This document shows positions 57,067-64,000 of a stretch of DNA of 64,000 bases, one piece after another (positions within the stretch are counted from its first letter, which is position 1; the number at the start of each line of letters is the position of its first letter). The notes beneath the pieces are model-generated. The model did no database searches. It had not been told where the DNA came from and saw nothing but the letters and a program-made list of their open reading frames with translations. Location: contig NZ_JAAXPA010000001.1 in NCBI RefSeq assembly GCF_012396235.1, forward strand, positions 62,001-126,000. Direction: 5' to 3'. This DNA is from Rhodococcus opacus. Lineage in GTDB: Bacteria; Actinomycetota; Actinomycetes; Mycobacteriales; Mycobacteriaceae. The position numbers and the translations under genes are program-made.

Positions 57067-57120
57067 CGACTTACTTGCTTGCGCTAACGATGTATATAGT
57101 TGCTTGCATCAAGTAAGTCG
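57067..57120. promoter_or_regulatory. MarR promoter/operator with 11-bp inverted repeats
   Basis: CGACTTACTTG (57067-57077) and CAAGTAAGTCG (57110-57120) are perfect inverted copies 32 bases apart, with TTGCTTGC repeated directly inside each half (57075 and 57100). TGTATATAGT (57091-57100) lies between them and may be the -10 region. The site is upstream of the MarR gene and fits autorepression with loop or tandem dimer binding. Confidence 0.55.
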
Positions 57121-57136
57121 TCCTTCAGGGGTTGCC

Positions 57137-57646
57137 ATGTCCGTCTCGTCAGTGCCTACCGTGTCGTCCGTATCTCTCGGCACCACCGAAGCGCTCATCG
57201 ACGAGGTCTTCCTCTTCGGCCGCGTGCTTCGCGACGCCCTGGTGTCGGAAGGCGACGGTCACATCCCGCGCGCGTTGACGGGGGTCCTCCTCGTTCTCGC
57301 GGCTCGGGGGGAATGCCGGCAGAACGAACTCGCCACCGAGCTGTGTGTGAGCCAGTCCTCACTCAGTCGCCAGATCACCGATCTGGTGGACGTCGGCTAC
57401 GTCACCCGGCACTCGGATCCCGCCGACGGACGCGCATTCCGAATACGCGTGTCGCCGGAGGGATTGGCGTACGTCGAGCACGTGAGAACACAGCGAGCCG
57501 CACGAATGCAGAAGTTGATGACCGGATGGAACGAGACCGAGGCAGCGATTGCCCTCGAGTCCATCCGGCACCTGAAGGAAACACTCTTCGATCCAGAACA
57601 CCGGACCGTCACGAGCTCGAACCCGATTGGAACACAAAGCGTATGA
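57137..57646 (+). CDS. MarR-family transcriptional regulator
   Basis: A 169-residue protein; ATG 57137 is chosen because the inverted repeats end 17 bases upstream and CAGGGG precedes it. The winged helix-turn-helix reads LVLAARGECRQNELATELCVS and SQSSLSRQITDLVDVGYVTR with the wing HSDPADGRAFRIRVSPEG, followed by a C-terminal dimer helix. Its stop overlaps the MFS start (ATGA), so the regulator and pump are co-translated. It likely represses the operon until a drug or aromatic ligand binds. Confidence 0.9.
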   Translation: MSVSSVPTVSSVSLGTTEALIDEVFLFGRVLRDALVSEGDGHIPRALTGVLLVLAARGECRQNELATELCVSQSSLSRQITDLVDVGYVTRHSDPADGRAFRIRVSPEGLAYVEHVRTQRAARMQKLMTGWNETEAAIALESIRHLKETLFDPEHRTVTSSNPIGTQSV

Positions 57647-59586
57647 CCGAAACACAGACTCGGCCGCCGGTTGAAGAAACGACGGCCATGACGCACCGCC
57701 AAATCCTCGAAGCCCTCACGGGCCTGCTCGCGGCGCTGTTCACCGCGCTGCTGAGCAGCACGATCGTCGCCACCGCCCTCCCGACGATCATCGGTGACCT
57801 GAAGGGCACGCAGACCGCGTACGCCTGGGTCATCACCAGCGCGTTGCTCGCCAATGCCGCCTCGACACCCATCTGGGGCAAGCTCGCCGACCTGTTCAAC
57901 AAGAAGGTTCTCGTCCAGAGCGCGATCGTCATCTTCGTCATCGGTTCGGTGATCGCGGGCTTCGCGCACAACGTGCCGATCCTGCTGGCCGCGCGCGTCA
58001 TCCAGGGCGTCGGCATGGGTGGCCTGACGGCCCTCGTCGTCGCCATCATCGGCACCATCGTCGCTCCCCGTGAGCGCGGCCGCTACTCCGGTTACATGGG
58101 TGCCGTCATGGCCGTGTCGATGTCGGGTGGTCCGATCCTCGGCGGCGTCATCGTCGACAGCCCCCTCGGCTGGCGCTGGTGCTTCTTCGTGTGCGTGCCG
58201 CTCGCCGTCATCGCACTGTTCCTGCTGCAGCGCACGCTGCACCTCGCGACCGAGAAGAAGGACGACGTCTCCATCGACTGGCTCGGCGCCCTCCTGCTGA
58301 CCGCCGGTGTGTCCATCCTGCTGATCTGGGTCTCGTTCGCCGGCAAGGCGGGCTACTACGAGTGGTTCTCCCGTGAGACGGTCATGTACGTCGGATCGGG
58401 TGTACTCCTGCTGGCCGCGACGATCCTCGTCGAAGCCAAGGCCAAGTCACCGATCATCCCGCTCAAGATCGTCACGGAGAAGACCACCGGACTCGCCATT
58501 ATCGCGTCCGTCGCCGTCGGTGTCGGAATGTTCGGTTCCACCACGTTCCTCGGCCAGTACTTCCAGACCTCGCGTGGCTACACCCCGACCATGGCCGGAG
58601 TGCTCACCATCCCGATGGTCGCCGGCATGCTCCTCGGCACGGTCGGATCCGGACAGCTCATCACTCGCTTCGGTAAGTGGAAGCCGTTCGTCGTCGGCGG
58701 CGCCGTCCTGATGATCGTCGGCTTCGGATTGCTCGGCACCATCGATCACGAGACCAGCCTGACCCTGGTCGGCGCGTACATCGCGATCATCGGTCTCGGC
58801 ATGGGCATGCTGATGCAGAACCTGGTCCTCGCGGTGCAGAACACTGTCAGCGTCCAGAACATCGGTGCGGCATCCAGCTCGGTCGCCTTCTTCCGGACCT
58901 TCGGTGGCGCGATCGGCGTCTCGGTTCTCGGTTCGGTGCTGGCCACCCGCGTCGCCGACCTGTCGGCCGACGGTTTCGCGAAGCTCGGCATCCCCACCGG
59001 GTCGAGCAGCGGCGGCGGAAGCCTGGACCTGACGTCCATGCCCGCTCCCGTGCAGGGTGTCATCCGCGCCGCATACGGAGACGCGACCGGCCGGATCTTC
59101 CTCATCGCCGCAGCCGTCGCCGTCATCACCCTGATCGCCGTCATCCTGCTGCCCAACCGCCCGCTGCGTCGCACCATCGACCTGTCGAGCGAGCAGGAGC
59201 CCGTCCAGGAACCCGAGTACGCCCCCGTTCCGGAGTACGCACTCGAGCCCGACACGGCACCGATCCAGTCGTCCGACGTCCGCGGCGGCAGGCACGAGGC
59301 CCCCGCCGATCAGCGGCAGCCCTTCGCGGGGTTGAGCGCCGACGCCCGGGACCGTCTCCTGTCCATGCTGCTGCCCCAGCCGGAGCGGACGCTGGAAGCG
59401 ATCGACGAAGCGGAGAAGATCCGCGACGAGGTCAACCGCCTGCGCAACGATCTCAACGCCAAGCTCGTCGAATTCGACGCGGTCTGGGATCGCCTGCGCG
59501 AGCTGGGACTGAGCGAAGAGCAAGTGGCCGGCGTCCTCGGCGGCGGCCACGTGACGGACACCGGCAACGGTGCCCTCATCCGCTGA
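57643..59586 (+). CDS. DHA2-type MFS drug exporter with coiled-coil tail
   Basis: A 647-residue protein from ATG 57643, which overlaps the stop of the MarR gene. Fourteen membrane segments are visible in residues 15-510. Family motifs are present: the first helix ALFTALLSSTIVATALPTI (with the D/N-like 'STIVATALP'), motif A GKLADLFNKKVLV and motif C AVSMSGGPILGGVIVD. The last 130 residues are soluble: an acidic repeat (EPEYAPVPEYALEPD) and a predicted coiled coil (TLEAIDEAEKIRDEVNRLRN). The coiled-coil tail is not usual for the family and may tether or gate the pump. Export of toxic compounds is likely. Confidence 0.9.
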   Translation: MTETQTRPPVEETTAMTHRQILEALTGLLAALFTALLSSTIVATALPTIIGDLKGTQTAYAWVITSALLANAASTPIWGKLADLFNKKVLVQSAIVIFVIGSVIAGFAHNVPILLAARVIQGVGMGGLTALVVAIIGTIVAPRERGRYSGYMGAVMAVSMSGGPILGGVIVDSPLGWRWCFFVCVPLAVIALFLLQRTLHLATEKKDDVSIDWLGALLLTAGVSILLIWVSFAGKAGYYEWFSRETVMYVGSGVLLLAATILVEAKAKSPIIPLKIVTEKTTGLAIIASVAVGVGMFGSTTFLGQYFQTSRGYTPTMAGVLTIPMVAGMLLGTVGSGQLITRFGKWKPFVVGGAVLMIVGFGLLGTIDHETSLTLVGAYIAIIGLGMGMLMQNLVLAVQNTVSVQNIGAASSSVAFFRTFGGAIGVSVLGSVLATRVADLSADGFAKLGIPTGSSSGGGSLDLTSMPAPVQGVIRAAYGDATGRIFLIAAAVAVITLIAVILLPNRPLRRTIDLSSEQEPVQEPEYAPVPEYALEPDTAPIQSSDVRGGRHEAPADQRQPFAGLSADARDRLLSMLLPQPERTLEAIDEAEKIRDEVNRLRNDLNAKLVEFDAVWDRLRELGLSEEQVAGVLGGGHVTDTGNGALIR

Positions 59587-59591
59587 ATGAG

Positions 59592-60047
59592 ATGATCGTT
59601 CAGTTCCACGACGCCGTCGGCCCGCCCACGTATCCCCCTCTACGTGGGCGGGCCGGCGGCGTGTTCGCTCAATTGACCCGGTTCACGCTGGTGGGCACGT
59701 CGAGCAACGTGCTCTACGCTCTCGCGTTCTTCACCCTCGACATGTACGGGTCGTTCGTCGCCAACCTCGTCGGCGTGGTGACCAGCTCGATGCTGGCCAA
59801 CGAACTCCACCGGCGGCTCACCTTCCGTGCCGTGGACCGCGTCCGCTGGTTCGTCGCACAGTGGGAGGGCGGAACCCTCGCGCTGATCGGCCTGGCCGTC
59901 AGCTCACTCGCGCTCGCCCTCCTGCACATGCTCTTCCCCGGCGCCGACGGTCCGGCGCAGGTCGCGCTCGTCATCGCCGTCAGCGCCGTCGTCGGCGGGC
60001 TGCGGTTTCTCGCACTCCGCGGGTGGGTTTATGCCTCCGGCCCGTGA
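59592..60047 (+). CDS. GtrA-family membrane protein
   Basis: A 151-residue protein from ATG 59592, six bases after the MFS stop. Four helices are visible: FTLVGTSSNVLYALAFF (28-45), VANLVGVVTSSMLANEL (59-75), LALIGLAVSSLALALLH and AQVALVIAVSAVVGGLRFLA. The charge pattern RRLTFRAVDRVRW between helices 2 and 3 agrees with GtrA, which flips lipid-linked sugars or teichoic-acid-like parts. Its stop lies inside the palindrome 60044-60083. The link to the drug pump is positional only. Confidence 0.8.
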   Translation: MIVQFHDAVGPPTYPPLRGRAGGVFAQLTRFTLVGTSSNVLYALAFFTLDMYGSFVANLVGVVTSSMLANELHRRLTFRAVDRVRWFVAQWEGGTLALIGLAVSSLALALLHMLFPGADGPAQVALVIAVSAVVGGLRFLALRGWVYASGP

Positions 60048-60083
60048 GTACTTATTAACCGCCCGTGGTTAACAAGTACTCAC
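60044..60083. repeat. 40-bp palindromic element, copy 1 (overlaps two stop codons)
   Basis: GTGAGTACTTATTAACC, six bases and GGTTAACAAGTACTCAC form a 17-bp hairpin with one mismatch (a G-U pair on the minus strand). The TGA of GtrA (60045-60047) and the TGA of the DUF839 gene (60080-60082) lie inside the arms. In this place it can serve as a two-way terminator. The nearly identical element at 61604-61643 lies in reverse orientation. Confidence 0.8.
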
Positions 60084-61492
60084 GGCAGGGGACGGTGCCA
60101 CGGACCCGTGATCGCCAGTGTCAACCCCGGCGACTGGATGTTCGCGAACAGGATCTTCCCGTCCGCACTGAACGCCGGACCGCAGAACTCGCTGTCGTTC
60201 AACTCGTTCCGCGCCATCGCGAACGGCTCACCCTCCGCTGTGACGCCCACGAGGTGGCTGATCCCTTCGCCGTCCTCGGCGAGGATCACGCCGCCGTACG
60301 GCGAGACGGTGATGTTGTCGGGCCCGTCGTAGTTTCCGGTGTCGACCGCGGGATCGGGATTGACGCCGAACAGGGTCTTCAGCGTGACGGTCTGCTTCGC
60401 CGGGTCGTAGAACCACACCTGGCCGTCGTGCTCGGCGACGCTGCCGTCGCTGGTCCGTGCGTAGCTCGCGACGAAGTAGGCACCGCCGTCGCCCCACCAC
60501 TGTCCCTCCAGCTTGCGGCTCCGGGTGACGACGTCGTTCCCGAACTGCTCACGCACCGGCGTGCTCGTCGCGTCACGGTCCTGCACACCTACCCACTGCA
60601 CGGCGTACACGGTTCCCGGCTCGGTGGCCTGCGACAGGTCGGGGACGTGCGTTCCGCCCTGGAAGCACGCCATCGCCTGGAGAGCACCCGCGGCGTCGCC
60701 GCCCGGAGACTGCGCGAGTTCACGCAGCGCATTCGGCCCGCCCCGGAAACCCTGCGGCGGCGTCCACCGGTAGTACAGGCCGTTCGGCCCGGACGCATCC
60801 TCGGTGAGGTAGATGGTGCTCGCCGCCGGATCCACCGCCACGGCCTCGTGCGCGTACCGGCCCAGGAACTTCAGCGGCACAGGACTTTTTCCCCTGTTCG
60901 CGTCCTGACTCGCCGGGTCCACCTCGAAGACGTAACCGTGGTCGAGCAGGAACCCGTCCTCCCCCGCCCGCGCCTCCGTCTCCTCGCAGGTCAACCACGT
61001 CCTCCACGGGGTGATGCCGCCCGCGCAGTTGTTCACGGTGCCCGCGACGCTGACGTACTGGCCCTGCCGTGCGCCGTCGGCGCCGACCGCGGTCGTGGTC
61101 GTGCCGCCGCGCGCGCCCGTGTCGTACGTCAATCCGTCGAGGGCGGGTACGCCGAACGGTTCGTCGCTGCCGATCTCGTGATTGGTGACGAGTGTGGAAC
61201 CGCCGGGTCGCGCGAACACCCCGATGGCGTCGGGATCGCTCGGAACCGGTACGCCACCGTCCAACTGGGTCTCACCCGAACGGGAGACGACGGTGTACGA
61301 AAAACCCACCGGGAGCGAGAGAATGCGGTTCGGGTCGGGTACGAGCGGTCCGTAGCCGATCGCCTGTCCCGGCGCCGCGGACGCGAACGCCGGCCGGACT
61401 AGGGCGTCGACGCTTCCGGCGAGTGCCACACCGAGGCCGGTGAGCGCGGTGCGACCGAGGAACCCGCGGCGGTTGAGTGGTGCAGTGGACAC
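60080..61492 (-). CDS. Tat-exported PhoX/DUF839 family phosphatase-like protein
   Basis: A 470-residue protein; GTG 61492 follows GGAGGTTTCAGACA and gives MSTAPLNRRGFLGRTALTGL, a twin-arginine signal (RRGFLG) with a hydrophobic part to about residue 45. The beta-propeller of PhoX follows: TNHEIGSDEPFGVP, the WRTWLTCEETEA segment (Glu/Glu that bind Ca/Fe), HEAVAVDPAASTIYLTED and GPDNITVSPYGGVILAEDGEG near the C-terminus. These proteins often have phosphatase activity with calcium and iron. Because the Tat path exports folded proteins, the cofactor is set in the cytosol. Two 40-base palindromes flank the gene. Confidence 0.85.
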   Translation of the reverse strand: MSTAPLNRRGFLGRTALTGLGVALAGSVDALVRPAFASAAPGQAIGYGPLVPDPNRILSLPVGFSYTVVSRSGETQLDGGVPVPSDPDAIGVFARPGGSTLVTNHEIGSDEPFGVPALDGLTYDTGARGGTTTTAVGADGARQGQYVSVAGTVNNCAGGITPWRTWLTCEETEARAGEDGFLLDHGYVFEVDPASQDANRGKSPVPLKFLGRYAHEAVAVDPAASTIYLTEDASGPNGLYYRWTPPQGFRGGPNALRELAQSPGGDAAGALQAMACFQGGTHVPDLSQATEPGTVYAVQWVGVQDRDATSTPVREQFGNDVVTRSRKLEGQWWGDGGAYFVASYARTSDGSVAEHDGQVWFYDPAKQTVTLKTLFGVNPDPAVDTGNYDGPDNITVSPYGGVILAEDGEGISHLVGVTAEGEPFAMARNELNDSEFCGPAFSADGKILFANIQSPGLTLAITGPWHRPLP

Positions 61493-61603
61493 TGTCTGAA
61501 ACCTCCATGGTGACGAACCGGGACCCTCGGACGGTAGGGACCGGACTGCCCTGGTTCGTGGACGCACCGTGGCGGGCGCGTGAACCGGGCGAGAACTTCC
61601 CCT

Positions 61604-61643
61604 GTGAGTACTTGTTAACCCCCCGCGGTTAATAAGTACTCAC
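61604..61643. repeat. 40-bp palindromic element, copy 2 (in a divergent promoter region)
   Basis: GTGAGTACTTGTTAACC, CCCCGC and GGTTAATAAGTACTCAC form the same 17-bp hairpin as 60044-60083, but reversed: it matches the reverse complement of that element except in the loop. It lies 112 bases upstream of the DUF839 start and 41 bases upstream of the ArsR start, so a terminator role is not obvious here. It might be a regulator site or a mobile palindromic repeat. Confidence 0.8.
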
Positions 61644-61648
61644 GGGCG

Positions 61649-61684
61649 TTGACATGTGACTAAATGGTCACCTATTGTCGATTC
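61649..61684 (+). promoter_or_regulatory. Promoter and operator of the ArsR-SRPBCC operon, likely leaderless
   Basis: TTGACA (61649-61654) and TATTGT (61673-61678) are separated by 18 bases. The spacer holds the palindrome GTGAC-TAAATG-GTCAC (61656-61671). The transcript would begin at or next to ATG 61685, so the mRNA is leaderless. The palindrome is a good candidate operator for the ArsR protein encoded next. Confidence 0.6.
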
Positions 61685-62002
61685 ATGGACGACGATCACG
61701 TCTTCAAGGCACTGGCCGATTCGACCCGGCGCCTGATACTCGACCGATTGTTCGCCCAGGATGGTCAGACGCTCACCGAACTCGAGTCGAAGGTCGAGAT
61801 GACGCGCTTCGGGGTCATGAAGCATCTGCGTGTGCTCGAAGACGCGGGGCTCGTCGTCACGCGCCGCTCCGGCCGGGAAAAACTTCACTACCTCAATCCT
61901 GTGCCGATACAGCTGATCCACAACCGGTGGATCGACAAATACACCGAGCGTCACACGAGTGCGCTCGCTCAGCTGAAATCCGAACTGGAGGAAGAGAAAT
62001 GA
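61685..62002 (+). CDS. ArsR-family transcriptional regulator (SRPBCC-linked type)
   Basis: A 105-residue protein from ATG 61685. The winged helix-turn-helix is typical: VFKALADSTRRLILDRLFAQ, LTELESKVEMTRFGVMKHLRV and LEDAGLVVTRRSGREKLHYLNP. There are no metal-binding Cys or His patterns, which fits the type that sits in an operon with an AHSA1/SRPBCC gene and does not sense metal. Its stop overlaps the next start (ATGA). It probably represses its own promoter through GTGAC-N6-GTCAC. Confidence 0.9.
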   Translation: MDDDHVFKALADSTRRLILDRLFAQDGQTLTELESKVEMTRFGVMKHLRVLEDAGLVVTRRSGREKLHYLNPVPIQLIHNRWIDKYTERHTSALAQLKSELEEEK

Positions 62003-62499
62003 CTACCGCCGACGCATTCCAGATCTACGCGGTCTACATCAAGGCGACGCCGGAGGCCATCTGGGACGCCATCACCAAACCCGAGTGGTCGCAGCAGTAC
62101 GGTTACGGCGGCCTCGTCGACTACGACCTCCGCGCGGGCGGTGCGTTCCAATCGCGCGCGGACGACGCGATGAAGGAATACCCGGGCGTGCCCGACGTGA
62201 TCGTCGACGGCGAGGTGATCGAGTCCGATCCGCCGAAGAAGCTGGTGCAGACGTGGCGGATGCTGATGGACGCCGACAACGTGGAGGGATTCACCACGCT
62301 CACCTACGAGATCGTGCCGTCGAGCCGGCCCGGAGTCGCGAAACTGACTGTCACACACGACCTCACCAACGCACCCGGACTGGCCGAGATGGTCGCGGGC
62401 AAGCGGGAATCCGAGGGCGCGGGCGGCGGCTGGAACGAGGTGCTGAGCGGAATGAAGACCCTGCTCGAGACGGGGCAGCCGATGGTGAACTGGGGCTGA
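61999..62499 (+). CDS. SRPBCC/AHSA1-type ligand-binding protein
   Basis: A 166-residue protein from ATG 61999, coupled to the ArsR gene. The START-like fold begins FQIYAVYIKATPEAIWDAIT, the loop KPEWSQQYGYGG and DYDLRAGGAFQSRADD follow, and the C-terminal long helix is GGGWNEVLSGMKTLLETGQ. It forms a cavity for a hydrophobic ligand. Paired genes of this kind are common in actinobacteria; the ligand is not known. Confidence 0.85.
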   Translation: MTTADAFQIYAVYIKATPEAIWDAITKPEWSQQYGYGGLVDYDLRAGGAFQSRADDAMKEYPGVPDVIVDGEVIESDPPKKLVQTWRMLMDADNVEGFTTLTYEIVPSSRPGVAKLTVTHDLTNAPGLAEMVAGKRESEGAGGGWNEVLSGMKTLLETGQPMVNWG

Positions 62500-62560
62500 C
62501 CGCCGGGTCGGCGGGCGCGAGGGCCCGACATCTGTCGGACGGCCGCAGTAAGCTCCAACC

Positions 62561-63544
62561 ATGACGGCTGCGCAGTCGCTCGACGGGGATTTCCTCGCAC
62601 TCGCCGACCCTTACCGGCGCGAGTTGCTCGCCCATTGTTATCGCATGATGGGCTCACTTCACGACGCCGAAGACCAGATGCAGGAGACCTTCATCCGGGC
62701 CTGGCGGGGGTACGACGGCTACCAGCAGCAGGCGTCGCTGCGGACGTGGCTGTACAAGATCGCCACCAACACATGCCTGACGGCCCTGCAGAGCAAATCC
62801 AAGCGTCCGCTGCCGAGTGGGCTGGGCGCTCCCGACTCCGACCCGACCGCCGACCTCGTCGAACGACACGAGGTGCCGTGGCTCGGACCGCTCCCCGACC
62901 GCCTCATCGACGACGACGCGAACGATCCCGCCACCGTCGTGACGTCGCGCGAGTCGGTGCGGCTGGCGTTCATCGCCGCCCTTCAGCATCTTCCTGCACG
63001 TCAGCGTGCGGTTCTCGTCCTCCGCGACGTGTTGCAGTGGAAGGCGTCGGAGGTCGCGGCGGCTGTCGGTACCACCACGACGGCGGTCAACAGCCTGCTG
63101 CAGCGTGCACGTGCGCAACTCGAACTGGCCATGCCGACGGCCGACACTCTCGTGGAACCGGAATCACCCGAGGAACGCGACCTCCTCGACCGCTACGTCG
63201 CCGCGTTCGAGAACTACGATATCGACGCGATCGTCGAACTGTTCACCAAGGACGCCGTCTGGGAGATGCCACCGTTCGACGGCTGGTATCGCGGGGGCGC
63301 CTCGATCGGCACCCTGATCAGCGGAAACTGTCCAGCCAAGGCTGCGGGCGACATGCGCCTGGTGCCCACGGCGGCCAACGGACAACCGGCCCTCGGCCTG
63401 TACATGCGCGGGGAGGACGGCGTCCACCGTCCGTTCCAGCTCCACGTCCTGGACGTCACGGCTGACGGGGTCTCCCATGTCGTCTGCTTCTTCGACGTCG
63501 ATCTGTTCGAGAAGTTCGGACTACCGGAGACCCCGCCCGCCTGA
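62561..63544 (+). CDS. SigG-like ECF sigma factor with C-terminal SnoaL domain
   Basis: A 327-residue protein from ATG 62561. Region 2 (ELLAHCYRMMGSLHDAEDQMQ and TFIRAWRGYDGY, residues 22-55), a linker (about 75-120) with PSGLGAPDSDPTADL, and region 4 (AALQHLPARQRAVLVLRDV and LQWKASEVAAAVGTTTTAVN, 145-190) are complete. From 200 to 327 a SnoaL-like domain (LLDRYVAAFENYDIDAIVEL) follows, as in mycobacterial SigG and SigJ. In those, the tail replaces an anti-sigma factor. No anti-sigma gene lies near. Targets are unknown. Confidence 0.9.
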   Translation: MTAAQSLDGDFLALADPYRRELLAHCYRMMGSLHDAEDQMQETFIRAWRGYDGYQQQASLRTWLYKIATNTCLTALQSKSKRPLPSGLGAPDSDPTADLVERHEVPWLGPLPDRLIDDDANDPATVVTSRESVRLAFIAALQHLPARQRAVLVLRDVLQWKASEVAAAVGTTTTAVNSLLQRARAQLELAMPTADTLVEPESPEERDLLDRYVAAFENYDIDAIVELFTKDAVWEMPPFDGWYRGGASIGTLISGNCPAKAAGDMRLVPTAANGQPALGLYMRGEDGVHRPFQLHVLDVTADGVSHVVCFFDVDLFEKFGLPETPPA

Positions 63545-63547
63545 CCC

Positions 63548-63952
63548 CTACGCCGGCACGGCGGCCGGATCCATCCACATGACCTCCCAGACGTGACCGT
63601 CCAGGTCGCGGAACGCGCGTCCGTACATGAAGCCTTCGTCCTGGAGCTTGCCCCACGACGTCCCGCCGGAGGCGAGGGCTTTGTCGACGAGGCTGTCGAC
63701 CTCCTCGCGACTGTCGGCCGAGATACACATGAGGGCCTCGACGGACTTCGAGGTGTCGCAGATGCCGCCCTCGATGAAGTCCTTGAACCGGGACTCGACG
63801 AGGAGCATCACGGACGTGTACTCGTTGATCACCATGGCGGTGCAGGAGTCGTCGCTGAACGTAGTGTTGAACTCGAAGCCGAGTCCGGCGAAGAACGTCT
63901 TGGTCGCGTCGAGGTTCTTGATCGGCAGGTTCACGAAGAGCATCCGGGACAT
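63548..63952 (-). CDS. VOC (glyoxalase/bleomycin-resistance-like) family protein
   Basis: A 134-residue protein from ATG 63952 behind AAGGAGAATCAC. The two beta-alpha-beta units of the vicinal oxygen chelate fold are visible: MLFVNLPIKNLDATKTFFAG with LGFEFN, and ALMCISADSREEVDSLVDKA with GRAFRDLDGHVWEVMW. The metal ligands are not complete, since the first unit lacks the usual His. The gene converges with the sigma factor, three bases apart. Proteins of this type often act on glyoxal or dioxygenase substrates; no specific reaction can be read. Confidence 0.85.
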   Translation of the reverse strand: MSRMLFVNLPIKNLDATKTFFAGLGFEFNTTFSDDSCTAMVINEYTSVMLLVESRFKDFIEGGICDTSKSVEALMCISADSREEVDSLVDKALASGGTSWGKLQDEGFMYGRAFRDLDGHVWEVMWMDPAAVPA

Positions 63953-64000
63953 GTGATTCTCCTTCTCGGGTTCCGCCCACTGCGGAAGGTCATCGATACA

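Noticed and set aside
60044-60083. Simple terminator as the full explanation of the 40-base palindrome
   Set aside because: The near-identical inverted copy at 61604-61643 lies between divergent gene starts, so termination alone cannot explain both.

Overview
The window looks like chromosomal DNA of a mycolic-acid-containing actinobacterium, most like Rhodococcus. The base composition is GC-rich. It carries a DUF222/13E12-type HNH nuclease, an F420-type Ddn-like reductase, a LysB-like serine esterase of the kind used against mycolate walls, a SigG-like sigma factor with a SnoaL tail, and many ATGA or GTGA gene overlaps. No rRNA, tRNA or CRISPR array was seen. The genus is an inference from gene content.

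Bases 1-8.8 kb are a disturbed accessory region. A truncated prophage piece (SGNH-domain protein and the 3' stub of another phage-like gene) abuts a small island of secreted trypsin-like proteases and roughly 30-residue peptide genes. The protease plus divergent peptide unit occurs twice. Copy 1 of the protease has a 25-base frameshifting deletion. An IS630-family element has inserted exactly in the TAG stop of peptide A, and two further peptide genes of the same size lie between the units. A subtilase with one frameshift and its propeptide-like partner follow. At 9-10.9 kb a LuxR-type regulator gene contains an internally inverted segment.

Bases 11-25 kb are ordinary metabolic DNA: HNH nuclease, membrane protein, BRCT-like protein, Ddn-like reductase and secreted GH43-like protein. 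Then comes a tightly coupled putrescine/polyamine-type catabolic operon (FAD oxidase, cupin, APC permease, Lrp regulator, class III aminotransferase, aldehyde dehydrogenase) preceded by a 28-base interrupted palindrome. TerC, an SPW-repeat membrane protein and two small membrane proteins follow.

Bases 25.2-36.0 kb hold one 3606-codon non-ribosomal peptide synthetase whose modules 1 and 2 are collapsed in frame: two condensation domains have lost their N-terminal half, one adenylation domain is gutted, and two carrier domains are absent. Modules 3 and 4 and the thioesterase are complete. Bases 36.4-46.7 kb are an exopolysaccharide cluster (DUF4012 protein, glycosyltransferases, flippase, polymerase/ligase, polyprenyl-phosphate sugar transferase). 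A second BRCT-like gene near 47.3 kb shares with the first a doubled TCCCCCGATC motif at an identical 36-base spacing.

Bases 47.8-64 kb carry a LysB-like esterase, a macrolide-type glycosyltransferase, a lipoprotein with a ten-copy 15-base repeat, a GH65 phosphorylase with its HAD mutase, a rhodanese, an ArsR-CDF metal efflux pair, a MarR-MFS efflux pair, GtrA, a Tat-exported PhoX/DUF839 protein flanked by two 40-base palindromes, an ArsR-SRPBCC pair, the sigma factor and a VOC protein.
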